This document shows, in pieces, positions 8,816-16,619 of a stretch of 64,000 nucleotides of DNA. This DNA is from Lachnospiraceae bacterium (GTDB lineage Bacteria > Bacillota > Clostridia > Lachnospirales > Lachnospiraceae), in NCBI GenBank assembly GCA_910575255.1, contig CAJTEM010000010.1, forward strand, positions 90,197-154,196, read 5' to 3'. The translations under genes were made by a program, and so were the position numbers. The notes beneath the pieces are model-generated. The model saw only the letters and a list, made by a program, of their open reading frames with translations. It searched no databases and had not been told where the DNA came from. Within the stretch, counting starts at the first letter, position 1. Each line of letters starts with the position of its first letter.

Positions 8816-9898
8816 ATGGAAAACATGGAACATACGCCTGTTGTAAAGGAAGTAACACGGCGTCATATGGGAAAAGTACATGGAAACGTAAAACGGAATG
8901 ACGAAATGGTTATGAACTATCTGAAACTGCTTGCAAACGGCATTGTAAAGAAACGCCTGTCGCCTTATGAAGCCCATATAATAAGGGAACGAAAGAACCG
9001 TCTGGAAAATTGTAACCGATTCTGGTCTATGGAAACCTATGAAGCCAGTCATGTAAGAGTATTATTGAGAACCTTTTTATGTAAGGACAAATTTTGCAGT
9101 AATTGTAATCAGGTTAAGAAAATGTTACTGCAAAAGCGTTTTTTGCCCTATATGGAACAATATAAGGATTCTCTGTATCATATGGTGCTGACCGTTCCAG
9201 ACTGTAGCGGTGAAGAACTGAGGGAAACCATACAGCATATGGCTTATTGCTTTAAAACTCTGGTAACATATCTAAACGGCAACAAAAAAGTGAAAGGAAT
9301 AGACCTTATACAATATGGCTTTCAAGGCTGTATCCGTTCCTTAGAAATCACATACAGAGAAGATGTCTACCACCCTCACTTTCATGTAGCCGCTGTTTTG
9401 GGGAACGGCGGCATTGAGGAAAAATATATTGTCAACCAGTTTTCGGGTACTGGAAACCGCCTGTTTTCTGACTTTGAATCCATTATCCAGAGAATATGGT
9501 GGCTCTTAGTCAACGGAAAGCGGCTTACCTCTGATAATATCTTAGGTGAAAACAATTCTTCTGGACGATATAGCTGTATCGTGGATAAATTTCAACCAGA
9601 GGACTATCAGAAGCTATTCGGATATATGACAAAAATGTACTCCGAGGATAACAGCCTTATGAGGTATGAGAACTTCAAAACTCTATATTATGCCCTCTCC
9701 CATATCCGCCAGATACAGGGCTATGGCGTATTCTATAATGTAAAGGAACTAAATACAGAAGCCTATACCGAACAGGAGTACCAGACATTGGAAAGCTACC
9801 TTGTCTGTAAGGAAAAGCCTTTCCGCTCCTATGAGCCGTTAAGCCGCCTAACTGGCGATGAAAAGTATATCGTGCTGAAAACAAAGCACCGAAAATAA
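8816..9898 (+). CDS. Rolling-circle-type replication initiator (Rep_1-like)
   Basis: A 360-residue protein. The HUH metal-binding motif is HPHFHVA near residue 190; motif 1 is MVLTVPDCSG near 123; an early cysteine pair CSNCNQVKKM lies near 94. These are features of pC194/pUB110-type Rep proteins, which nick one strand at a double-strand origin through a tyrosine; the candidate tyrosine lies in FGYMTKMYSEDN near 275. ATG 8816 follows GGAGGG by 9 nt. In an integrated element such a Rep may drive replication after excision, and could nick for mobilisation. Repeats just downstream may be part of its control region or origin. Confidence 0.78.
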   Translation: MENMEHTPVVKEVTRRHMGKVHGNVKRNDEMVMNYLKLLANGIVKKRLSPYEAHIIRERKNRLENCNRFWSMETYEASHVRVLLRTFLCKDKFCSNCNQVKKMLLQKRFLPYMEQYKDSLYHMVLTVPDCSGEELRETIQHMAYCFKTLVTYLNGNKKVKGIDLIQYGFQGCIRSLEITYREDVYHPHFHVAAVLGNGGIEEKYIVNQFSGTGNRLFSDFESIIQRIWWLLVNGKRLTSDNILGENNSSGRYSCIVDKFQPEDYQKLFGYMTKMYSEDNSLMRYENFKTLYYALSHIRQIQGYGVFYNVKELNTEAYTEQEYQTLESYLVCKEKPFRSYEPLSRLTGDEKYIVLKTKHRK

Positions 9899-9901
9899 AA
9901 T

Positions 9902-10028
9902 TTATTTTAAACTTGAGGTTTTATTTTAAATGAAGTTTATGGGCGAAAATGGTTTTAAACTTATTTTAAAGTAGACTGGAAACACTGTTTTCGTTCAAAC
10001 AGATAGATAACGATTGAGTTTAAAATAA
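9902..10028. repeat. Iteron-like repeats TTATTTTAAA downstream of rep
   Basis: TTATTTTAAA occurs at 9902-9911, 9921-9930 and 9961-9970 on the plus strand, and inverted at 10019-10028, all within 127 bp immediately after the rep stop. A partial GGTTTTAAAC lies at 9951-9960. They fill the gap between rep and the next gene and may bind Rep or a regulator. Confidence 0.65.
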
Positions 10029-10052
10029 TTTTACAGACAAGGGGGCTGTGTA

Positions 10053-10280
10053 ATGGAACGATATATTACAGATACGATTTACGCTCACACAGTTACGGAA
10101 AAGACGGCAGAAGTTGAGTTAAGGGAAAAACAGCTTTATACAAGGCTCTCTACTCTTATATCTGGCGAGGAATATCTACAGATTGAGGAAGAATTGAACC
10201 TTTGCTATAGTGAGCTGGAAAAAGAGTTGTTTTGTAAGGGATTCAGTGAGGGAATACGGTTTATGCTGAAATGCCTGTAA
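10053..10280 (+). CDS. Small helical hypothetical protein of the element
   Basis: A 75-residue product with a good ribosome site (AGGGGGC before ATG 10053). It is charged and helical, with two glutamate/leucine-rich stretches (SGEEYLQIEEELNLCYSEL and EKELFCKGFSEGIRFML). It resembles the short proteins that often follow Rep in Clostridia elements (DUF6809-like, from memory and unverified). It probably follows rep in one transcript, with the iteron-like repeats between them. No function can be assigned. Confidence 0.6.
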   Translation: MERYITDTIYAHTVTEKTAEVELREKQLYTRLSTLISGEEYLQIEEELNLCYSELEKELFCKGFSEGIRFMLKCL

Positions 10281-10315
10281 CTTTAACAGCAAAGAGATTA
10301 AGGCGGTTAGGCGGT

Positions 10316-10461
10316 TTGTAAGCGGAATACGGAATAAAACGATATATGAACCGTTGTAAGGAATCTGCCTTGTAAGCGATTGGGAAGTGACATTTTTACC
10401 GTATGGATTCTCTATCAGCCTTTGCAGGACGGAAATAAGATTTTTACAGGGCTTGTAAGCG
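10316..10461. repeat. TTGTAAGCG direct repeats in a 350-bp gene-free stretch
   Basis: TTGTAAGCG occurs three times on the same strand (10316-10324, 10370-10378, 10453-10461), and CGTTGTAAGG lies between. The 10281-10633 stretch has no convincing ORF and follows rep, the iteron-like repeats and a small ORF. It is a candidate replication origin or copy-control region of the element. Apart from the terminator at 10588-10621, I see nothing else in it. Confidence 0.5.
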
Positions 10462-10587
10462 GCTAAAGTTGCTTCTTATGGATAGGAAAGCCCTAAAATT
10501 GCGTTCTAAGGCTCATTCACCGGCAAATGGAGTTATTCTCAGTCAAGCGGTTAAAATGCGTTAGCGGTGATTTCTGGTCATTTAAAA

Positions 10588-10621
10588 TGGGGAAGAATCT
10601 CATCAAGAGGTATCTTCCCCA
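10588..10621 (-). terminator. Terminator of the minus-strand XRE gene
   Basis: TGGGGAAGA (10588-10596) pairs with TCTTCCCCA (10613-10621). On the minus strand the hairpin is followed by TTTTAAA, and it lies 12 bp after the stop of the XRE gene. Confidence 0.8.
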
Positions 10622-10633
10622 TCACTGTATCAT

Positions 10634-10966
10634 CTAAGATTTTTCGTCCAGATAACCAAACATAAGTTTTACCATATTGATTGCCAGGGCTTTTTGTTCC
10701 TCTGTCCTGCCGTCCATCAGTTGGCACCATAGCCGATACTGACCGTCACTGTCTGAAACGATTGAATCAGACAGCAGATAATCTATCGTAACGCCTAAAC
10801 GGTTGGCAACTGCTGCCAGATTCTCTAATGTTAAGCTGCGTTCCCCACGCTCAATCTGCCCGATATAGGCGGTTGAAAGGTTTACTTCTTCTGCCAGTTG
10901 TTCCTGTGTCAGATTCAGCTTTAGCCGTTCCTCACGAATACGCTTGCCCAATGCCTGTTGCTCCAT
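10634..10966 (-). CDS. XRE-family helix-turn-helix regulator
   Basis: A 110-residue protein. An N-terminal lambda-repressor-like HTH is clear: LGKRIREERLKLNLTQEQLA, then STAYIGQIERGERSLTLENL and the VTIDYLLSD end. A short helical tail follows (residues 70-110). The start is set at ATG 10966, with GGAGGAAAAC at the right distance; an ATG at 10981 would swallow that ribosome site. It is transcribed away from the Nmad3 gene, with a 150-bp divergent region between. It likely controls element genes, possibly rep or the cargo, by binding that region. Confidence 0.82.
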   Translation of the reverse strand: MEQQALGKRIREERLKLNLTQEQLAEEVNLSTAYIGQIERGERSLTLENLAAVANRLGVTIDYLLSDSIVSDSDGQYRLWCQLMDGRTEEQKALAINMVKLMFGYLDEKS

Positions 10967-11118
10967 GCGGTTTTCCTCCAATGCAAATAGTATATGTAAA
11001 TGATACTAACTGCATATTCCGCAGGTAATCCGCACGTTGCGTTATTTATCTATGCTGTCAGTTGCTTTTCGCTATGCTCCATGCTAAAATGGTGCTATAC
11101 GTTAGGAGGTATGGCGCT

Positions 11119-11928
11119 ATGAAAGTGATTTTGAGCAGAAAAGGCATGGACAGTAAATCGGGAGGTATGGCAAGCCCTATATTGCCAGACGGTACGCTGT
11201 TATCGCTCCCGATTCCAGATAGAACGGTAGGAACGGCATATAAGGATTTGTATTACAGAGGACAGAGTTTTGAGGAAGTCATCAATCAACTATGCCCCAA
11301 ATTTGATTTTGACAAAAACCCGACCTGTCACCTTGACCCCGATATATACAAGGATATAGAAGACAGAACGGCAAACGCCGAATGGAAACCCGCATTTGGG
11401 CAACATGGCGTATCTGCCGTACATCTGGATAAATGGGGCGTAGGAGTGGGCGATATATTTTTATTTTACGGAATGTTTCAAAAGACAATGTATCAGCCCG
11501 ATAAAACGCTGTGTTTTGTCCGTAACGCTCCTATTGTCCACATCATATACGGATATATGAAAGTTGGGGAAGTATTGAGGGAGAAACAGGAAATTGAGCG
11601 TTATTCATGGCACCCACACGGTGAAAACTCTGACCGCCCGAACAACCGCCTATATTTGCCCGATACCTACGGCACATTCCAGTATGATGATTCACTGGTG
11701 CTTACAAAGAGAGGTCAGGACAATCGGCGGCTATGGGCTTTGCCTGTGTTCTTTGGTGAGGACGGTATTTCCATTTCATGGCAAGGCGATAACCGCCCTA
11801 TGCTAAAGGACAGATACGCAGAATTAAATTCCGCTTGCAGAGGGCAGGAATTTATTGTAACCGCTTCTACTCCGAAACAGGAACAAAATTTATGTGACTG
11901 GGTGGACAGATTGATACAAAATCGGTAA
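11119..11928 (+). CDS. Nmad3-type predicted nucleotide-modification protein
   Basis: A 269-residue protein starting MKVILSRKGMDSKSGGMASP, followed by ILPDGTLLSLPIPD. This N-terminus is what I recognise as the Nmad3 (nucleotide modification associated domain 3) family. Further conserved-looking motifs are LDPDI, the GQHGVSAVHL region, GDIFLFYGMF and the C-terminal FGEDGISISWQG. Nmad proteins were predicted from gene neighbourhoods to act with DNA base-modification systems; the reaction is not established. ATG 11119 has TAGGAGGT 8 nt upstream; the frame is open upstream but lacks a ribosome site. No methyltransferase or glycosyltransferase partner lies in the element, which is odd for a modification gene. 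Family call from memory of the N-terminal signature. Confidence 0.72.
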   Translation: MKVILSRKGMDSKSGGMASPILPDGTLLSLPIPDRTVGTAYKDLYYRGQSFEEVINQLCPKFDFDKNPTCHLDPDIYKDIEDRTANAEWKPAFGQHGVSAVHLDKWGVGVGDIFLFYGMFQKTMYQPDKTLCFVRNAPIVHIIYGYMKVGEVLREKQEIERYSWHPHGENSDRPNNRLYLPDTYGTFQYDDSLVLTKRGQDNRRLWALPVFFGEDGISISWQGDNRPMLKDRYAELNSACRGQEFIVTASTPKQEQNLCDWVDRLIQNR

Positions 11929-11994
11929 GCATGGACGCTATATTCTGATTTATCCTAAGCGGCATTTATTGACAAAGAAATGAGGGATAACAAC

Positions 11995-12177
11995 ATGGAG
12001 AGATTCATTGAACAGAAAGAGAATTTTCCCCTCACCCAGAAATCGGTTGAGGAATTAGCCCTTGAAATGAATAAGGCTCTGGAAAATATATCGGAAGTGA
12101 CAGAGGAAGAATTGATTGAAGATGATGCCGAGGGCGGATATTTTGATGATTTGGAGTATTATGAAGAAGATGATTAA
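11995..12177 (+). CDS. Small, strongly acidic protein
   Basis: About 60 residues from ATG 11995 (GAGGGATAACAAC before it; an ATG at 11980 is possible but has a weaker site). Nearly half of the residues are Asp or Glu, concentrated at the C-terminus (EEELIEDDAEGGYFDDLEYY and on). The first half looks helical. It lies 66 bp after the Nmad3 gene and 15 bp before the next gene. Acidic proteins of this size are sometimes DNA mimics or antitoxin/chaperone partners, but nothing here proves that. Confidence 0.6.
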   Translation: MERFIEQKENFPLTQKSVEELALEMNKALENISEVTEEELIEDDAEGGYFDDLEYYEEDD

Positions 12178-12192
12178 ATCGGGGGAGCAGCT

Positions 12193-12459
12193 ATGGAAAT
12201 AACGATTGAGCAAGTCAAAGAATTTGCGTGGCAGCAGTTGGACGCTATGTGGCATGATAATTCTGGAACGGCTACGGTTAATATGGTGAAGTTTACATAT
12301 AAAGGTTATTGTGTCGTCAATCCGTGGATGGACGAAAAAACAGAAAAAGCTGTAGACCCTTACCAGTATTATGGGAAACAGCGAACGGAGCAGTTCATCA
12401 AAGAAGCTATCAAAACCATTCAGCATAACAGGGAAATTGTAAGAGAACACAGGAGATAA
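12193..12459 (+). CDS. Hypothetical protein of the element (88 aa)
   Basis: An 88-residue protein with a strong GGGGGAGC ribosome site before ATG 12193. It is mixed alpha/beta in character: an N-terminal helix (TIEQVKEFAWQQLDAMW), then strands (TATVNMVKFTYKGYCVVNPW), then a basic helix with IKEAIKTIQHN. I do not recognise a family. It sits in a run of five plus-strand genes (11119-13599) with short gaps, which is probably one transcript of cargo genes. Confidence 0.6.
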   Translation: MEITIEQVKEFAWQQLDAMWHDNSGTATVNMVKFTYKGYCVVNPWMDEKTEKAVDPYQYYGKQRTEQFIKEAIKTIQHNREIVREHRR

Positions 12460-12463
12460 GAGA

Positions 12464-13318
12464 ATGAAACATAGATTTATTGTTGTAGCCTTATTGGTAA
12501 TAACACTTCTTTCAGGTTGTGGGAATACTCAGGCAACTGATGTAATATCAACTGAGGAAGTGCAAGTAACAGAAACACCTATACCAGAAAACAAAGAGAT
12601 AACCATACCTGATAACTGGTGGAAAAATAAGCTGTATAGAGAGCAAACAGCGGGAACAGGAATGTACTTTTGGCTAGAGGAAATAGAAAACCGTCTTTTT
12701 ATGGTGGTAAGCGGCATACCCAACGGTGATTTGTCTATGGAGTTATGTATTGGAATAATACCAAATACGATTGATAATTACACCGCCTATGATGATAACC
12801 ACGTTCAGTTTCAAGTAGAATCAGATACGAACACAATACTATTATATAACCCAGATGTTGACCAGTGTGTTATTTACACTGATTCTAAATACGGTGGTTC
12901 TCCTATCGTTTCGGGAGTGTATGACCAAGTTTTACAGCATGAAACAGAAAAGGAAATAGGGCAGAACACAGAACAATCAGAGGGTACACAGGAAGAACAG
13001 CCTGATGACTTCTATACGGACGGTAATTATACCACCTATGGAAGATACCAGTGCTTTGAAACAGACACTTTTGTAAGTGTGGAAACACAGAACGGCTCAT
13101 TGATATTGTCTTTTGAGCCAGAAGCAGAAACCTTTGTCCTTGACAGAAACGGAGCAGATACAGGTTGGGAGTTTATCAACTGGGAATTTGAGGACAGAGT
13201 ATACACATCTGCCATTATTCAAGATAATGAACTAATCATCACTTCTACAGAATCTTGGAGATATGACGGCACTTACATTCAACTGCCCGATATAGGTACT
13301 GACGGAGAGGGGGAATAA
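12464..13318 (+). CDS. Secreted lipoprotein, unknown function
   Basis: 284 residues. The N-terminus has a type II signal peptide: basic MKHR, hydrophobic FIVVALLVITLLSG, then a lipobox LSGC with the cysteine near residue 19, so it should be anchored outside the membrane by lipid. The mature part is beta-rich and acidic, with a low-complexity Glu/Gln linker near residues 164-185 (TEKEIGQNTEQSEGTQEE) separating two parts. It is 4 bp after the previous gene and 2 bp before the next. No family recognised. It is an unusual cargo for an element with no conjugation genes. Confidence 0.7.
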   Translation: MKHRFIVVALLVITLLSGCGNTQATDVISTEEVQVTETPIPENKEITIPDNWWKNKLYREQTAGTGMYFWLEEIENRLFMVVSGIPNGDLSMELCIGIIPNTIDNYTAYDDNHVQFQVESDTNTILLYNPDVDQCVIYTDSKYGGSPIVSGVYDQVLQHETEKEIGQNTEQSEGTQEEQPDDFYTDGNYTTYGRYQCFETDTFVSVETQNGSLILSFEPEAETFVLDRNGADTGWEFINWEFEDRVYTSAIIQDNELIITSTESWRYDGTYIQLPDIGTDGEGE

Positions 13319-13320
13319 AA

Positions 13321-13599
13321 ATGTCTGTTAATCTGGAAAATGTGAATCATTTTAACTATGCAACAAAAAGCGGAAAAGTTTTCTGTAAACGCCAAAACAG
13401 AGTACGGAAAATAGCCCCAGAATATAAGGATTGCGACAAATGCCCTTATTTATTCGGCTCTCTGCAAGGGCAAGGCGTTGAGTGTATGTGGAAGGATATA
13501 AAGCCAGATTCCCCATTCGGTCATTATGTCTATGACCCACAGGAGGAATGTTTGAGAGTATCGGAATTGATTGATGAGGGAATTTTGAAAAAGGGTTAA
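13321..13599 (+). CDS. Small cysteine-rich hypothetical protein
   Basis: 92 residues, translationally close to the lipoprotein gene (2 bp gap, ribosome site GAGAGGGGGAAT). Cysteines occur as DCDKCP and ECMW in the middle, with others near the ends, suggesting a small zinc-binding or disulfide fold. It is the last gene of the plus-strand cargo run before a hairpin at 13606-13634. No family recognised. Confidence 0.6.
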   Translation: MSVNLENVNHFNYATKSGKVFCKRQNRVRKIAPEYKDCDKCPYLFGSLQGQGVECMWKDIKPDSPFGHYVYDPQEECLRVSELIDEGILKKG

Positions 13600-13605
13600 A
13601 TAACA

Positions 13606-13634
13606 GCCCCAGAGACTATATAAGTTTCTGGGGC
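13606..13634. terminator. Hairpin between convergent cargo genes
   Basis: GCCCCAGA (13606-13613) pairs with TCTGGGGC (13627-13634). The T-tract is poor on both strands, so termination is likely only partial. It separates the plus-strand cargo run from the minus-strand genes that follow. Confidence 0.6.
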
Positions 13635-13646
13635 GTATAGCTTTAC

Positions 13647-14246
13647 TTACAGAGTATTTGAAATACAAGAAATATCAAGATTGATAAGAGCATTTGAAAT
13701 ACGAATATACACTTTTCCAGCTTCTTCCATTCTACAGAACGGTTCTTGGGAGTTTTTTTCATAAGGCTTCAATACTCCCAACTGGAATAACTCCGAATAA
13801 TATGCAAGTTCATTTGGTATGAAGAAAATAAGGTTCATACCAGAGTCTGATTCAATAGGAAGTCCAAAAATCAGTTTGTAAATATATTCACAGTCCAGTA
13901 AATAATCCATATCCTCCACGTAACCAATTTTATCGTCATTTCTTCGGATTTCACATGACAACTTTATATTCTGTTCCCTCTGCTCTGGGCTTGGAAACAA
14001 ATATTGATAAGTGCAATCCTTGAGTATAGACCGAACTTCATCAAGAAATTGTTGCACTTTCTGCCCCTGAATTGTTCGTTCTTTTAAGACATCTGATACA
14101 CATATAGCTTCCACTAATTCTCTCCCTTCTTCACGAAATCCTTGAAAAACTACCATATTACCTGTGTTCCTATCCATACATGAGCCACCAAACGCAGCCC
14201 TAAAACTTTCTTTATAATTCTTTGTTTCAGCCTTTTCTTGATACAT
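13647..14246 (-). CDS. Hypothetical protein translated after the excisionase-like gene
   Basis: 199 residues, overlapping the 3' end of the upstream minus-strand gene by 20 bp, so probably translationally coupled to it. It is acidic, apparently soluble, and has no signal peptide. Segments such as GNMVVFQGFREEGRELVEAI and SGMNLIFFIPNELAYYSELF suggest an alpha/beta fold. I recognise no family. Coupling to an excisionase-like protein suggests a role in control or transfer of the element, but that is inference from position only. Confidence 0.6.
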   Translation of the reverse strand: MYQEKAETKNYKESFRAAFGGSCMDRNTGNMVVFQGFREEGRELVEAICVSDVLKERTIQGQKVQQFLDEVRSILKDCTYQYLFPSPEQREQNIKLSCEIRRNDDKIGYVEDMDYLLDCEYIYKLIFGLPIESDSGMNLIFFIPNELAYYSELFQLGVLKPYEKNSQEPFCRMEEAGKVYIRISNALINLDISCISNTL

Positions 14247-14466
14247 AAATAGCCCTCCTTTTGATTTTCCTGTTATCCTGGTTCAACCATTCACAAAATT
14301 TGTCCTTTGACACTACCATACGCTTATTCAGATGAATTGTAGGAAAATCTGCGGAGTTCATAAGCTCGTATGTCTTTCCTTTGGAAATCCCCAAAATTGT
14401 CTGAACATCTTTCGCTTGCAGTATCAGAGGAAGTGTTTCCCATGAACTATACACATTGATGTCCAT
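14227..14466 (-). CDS. Excisionase-like helix-turn-helix protein
   Basis: 79 residues with a MerR/HTH_17-type DNA-binding fold: LILQAKDVQTILGISKGKTY, then ELMNSADFPTIHLNKR and a wing (VVSKDKFCEWLNQ), as in excisionases and Xis-like regulators of Clostridia elements. ATG 14466 follows AACAGGAGGATT. It is divergent from the XRE-integrase genes across a 294-bp regulatory gap. By analogy it would bind near an att end and bias the integrase toward excision. Confidence 0.78.
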   Translation of the reverse strand: MDINVYSSWETLPLILQAKDVQTILGISKGKTYELMNSADFPTIHLNKRMVVSKDKFCEWLNQDNRKIKRRAIYVSRKG

Positions 14467-14707
14467 AGCTAAATCCTCCTGTTCATTATATTTTTATAGC
14501 CGTTTCCTTGTATTTGGAAAATCCAAAGTATTTTATATGGGGTCTGCATTTTAACGCAGGATATTCAATGTAATTGTATTATCTGCTGTTCACCTCCTGC
14601 ACTAAAATCTGCTCATTGCCTGTTATGTCCATTATATTACACCATTCAGCATTGATTGTCAAGACTTTTTAACTAAAATTTTATATAGCAGTTTTTATAA
14701 AAATCTC

Positions 14708-14736
14708 TTTACTTTTTCTCTGGTTCGGTTTATAAT
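14708..14736 (+). promoter_or_regulatory. Promoter of the XRE-integrase pair
   Basis: TTTACT (14708-14713) and TATAAT (14731-14736) are 17 bp apart, and CAAGGAGG follows before ATG 14761. The 14467-14760 gap between the divergent excisionase and regulator genes is AT-rich. A TACAAT on the minus strand (about 14572-14577) may serve the excisionase side. No ORF with a ribosome site is seen in it. Confidence 0.65.
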
Positions 14737-14760
14737 AAGGTTCAAGGAGGTTTTGGCATT

Positions 14761-15351
14761 ATGGAAGAATATAAATTTACAGAATTTGGAAGCCGTCTAA
14801 AGGCTCTTAGGGAACAAAACAATATCAAGCAAGGACAATTTGCGGATAAGATAGGAATTGTAAGACAGTCCATGAGCAATTACGAAAGCGGAAAACACTG
14901 CCCTGATGTTGAGGTTCTAAAAAGAATGGCTAATTGTCTTGATTGCAGTGTAGATTACTTGTTAGGACTGACAGAACATAGGAATTATGAATCCAATGCA
15001 GAATTTGACAAAAGCCTTTCCATATTGACTAAAGCATTGTATCCCATTCCAGAACCAATTAGAAATGTGTGGCTTGATACATTTGTCGGCACAGCCCAAT
15101 GGTTAGGCAAAGACTTTAACACCAATGCACACCTACATTTTTCTGCGGTTACTTTCTTTAATACCCTTATCGAATTGGCTGGTTATTGCCTTGAAGCACA
15201 AGAAAAGCAAACAGAGGGAAACTATTCAGAAGAACTTGCCGCAGAATATAGAAAAAAGCGTTTTTCTATGATGCTCTCTTTGAGAAATGAATTAAACGAA
15301 TTGGATTTGTCCAGTAATGAAATGATTGAACAATGTAAAGGGGATGAATAA
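14761..15351 (+). CDS. XRE-family regulator preceding the integrase
   Basis: 196 residues. The HTH domain spans about residues 8-70 (FGSRLKALREQNNIKQGQFA, IVRQSMSNYESGKHCPDVEV, CSVDYLLGL). The remaining 125 residues are helical with no known motif to my eye; such tails often sense a peptide or partner protein. ATG 14761 follows CAAGGAGG. The integrase ATG begins 3 bp after its stop, so the two are one operon, and this protein probably governs integration/excision. Confidence 0.82.
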   Translation: MEEYKFTEFGSRLKALREQNNIKQGQFADKIGIVRQSMSNYESGKHCPDVEVLKRMANCLDCSVDYLLGLTEHRNYESNAEFDKSLSILTKALYPIPEPIRNVWLDTFVGTAQWLGKDFNTNAHLHFSAVTFFNTLIELAGYCLEAQEKQTEGNYSEELAAEYRKKRFSMMLSLRNELNELDLSSNEMIEQCKGDE

Positions 15352-15354
15352 TCT

Positions 15355-16512
15355 ATGGCAAAACGAGGACAAAATGAAGGCTCTATCCGCAAGCGGAAAG
15401 ATGGCACATGGGAAGCCCGTGTAACAATCGGCATATCAGCAGACGGAAAACAACAGCGTAAATCCCTGTACGGAAAGACTCGACAGGAAGTGCATAATAA
15501 AATGACCGATTTGCTGAATAATCTGCAAAAAGGCATTATCACCAATCCTACAGAAATGACCCTTGCCGAATGGCTTGACTATTATATGCTTGAATACAAA
15601 AAGCGGTATGTAAAGCCTACTACCTATATCAATTATACGGTAAAGGTAAAAAATCACATTAAGCCAGCTATCGGTCACTATAAGTTGAAGGCATTACGAC
15701 AGGACATCATTCAGAAATTTGTCAACAGCTTATCTGATAAAGGATTAGCACCCTCTACAGTGATAGATGTTTTTAAGCTGTTAAGCAACGCCTTAGAAAC
15801 GGCGGTAGACGATGGCTTGATTGTCCGAAATGTCGCTAACAGGGTAAAACTCCCAAAGACAACAAAGCCGCAAATCACCGTCTTAACACAGGAACAGCAG
15901 AACGCCTTTGTAGAACAGGCGAAAGTGACTTATATGGGAGTTGTCTATATTTTCGACCTCTGCACAGGTATGCGGCTTGGAGAGTTGTTAGGGCTGAAAT
16001 GGCAGGACATAGACTTTGAGCAGAACCAGTTGCACATTAAAAGAATACTCCGCAAGGTAAAAGACCCAGACAATCCAGAGGAACATTGGCACTTGGAGTT
16101 TGGTACACCGAAAACGCCGACCAGTGAGCGGATAATCCCCCTCAACGAAACGGCTATCAAGGTGCTTGCTGACGTCTGGGAGCAACAGGAGAAAAACAAG
16201 GAAAAAGCCAGTACCGCCTACGAGGATAACGACCTTGTTTTCTGTACCCAGTTAGGCAGACCGCTTGACCCGACCAATATGCGGCGCACCTGTTATTCTA
16301 TCTGTGCGAAAATCGGCGTCAGCAACTTCCACCCTCATTGTCTCCGTCATACATTCACTACCAGAGGGGCAGAAAATAACGTAGATGTACGGGTCATGCA
16401 GAAATTCTTAGGTCATGCGACCATAAAGGAAACAGCCGACACCTATACGCACGTATTGGACGACTTGAAACAGAATGAAATTTTAAAACTGGATAGCGCA
16501 GTAAATTATTGA
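15355..16512 (+). CDS. int: Tyrosine recombinase (integrase) of the element
   Basis: 385 residues, the normal length for Tn916/phage-type integrases. The N-terminus has an AP2-like arm-binding domain (GSIRKRKDGTWEARVTIG, then RKSLYGKTRQEV), then a SAM-like core-binding domain (about 70-170). The catalytic domain has GMRLGELLGLKWQDI (first Arg), HCLRHTFTTR (His-x-x-Arg), LGHATIKET (His) and the nucleophile in DTYTHVLDD (Tyr). It lies next to attR, as is usual. It presumably recombines the 20-bp core in the ychF 3' end with the element's circular att site. Confidence 0.95.
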   Translation: MAKRGQNEGSIRKRKDGTWEARVTIGISADGKQQRKSLYGKTRQEVHNKMTDLLNNLQKGIITNPTEMTLAEWLDYYMLEYKKRYVKPTTYINYTVKVKNHIKPAIGHYKLKALRQDIIQKFVNSLSDKGLAPSTVIDVFKLLSNALETAVDDGLIVRNVANRVKLPKTTKPQITVLTQEQQNAFVEQAKVTYMGVVYIFDLCTGMRLGELLGLKWQDIDFEQNQLHIKRILRKVKDPDNPEEHWHLEFGTPKTPTSERIIPLNETAIKVLADVWEQQEKNKEKASTAYEDNDLVFCTQLGRPLDPTNMRRTCYSICAKIGVSNFHPHCLRHTFTTRGAENNVDVRVMQKFLGHATIKETADTYTHVLDDLKQNEILKLDSAVNY

Positions 16513-16526
16513 GTAAAAATATCGGG

Positions 16527-16584
16527 TAGGGGTAAGGTAGGGGTTAAACGCCAAAAGGAGTTACCGCCCGCAAGCGATAACTCC
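16527..16584. promoter_or_regulatory. Right-end integrase arm sites and a hairpin
   Basis: TAGGGGTAA (16527-16535) and TAGGGGTTA (16538-16546) repeat the motif at the left end. Next, GGAGTTA (16557-16563) pairs with TAACTCC (16578-16584). Read on the minus strand, this hairpin is followed by TTTT and may terminate ychF transcription now that the element separates ychF from its old downstream region. Confidence 0.55.
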
Positions 16585-16619
16585 CATAAATTACAGCGTT
16601 TTCCCAACAGGAAATTGTA

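Noticed and set aside
9902..10461. CRISPR-like array
   Set aside because: The 9-10 bp repeats are too short and irregularly spaced, have no uniform spacers and no cas genes nearby; iteron or control sites fit better.
14467..14760. Short minus-strand ORF of 17 codons before the excisionase gene
   Set aside because: It has an ATG and stop but no ribosome site and no family; it lies in a promoter region.
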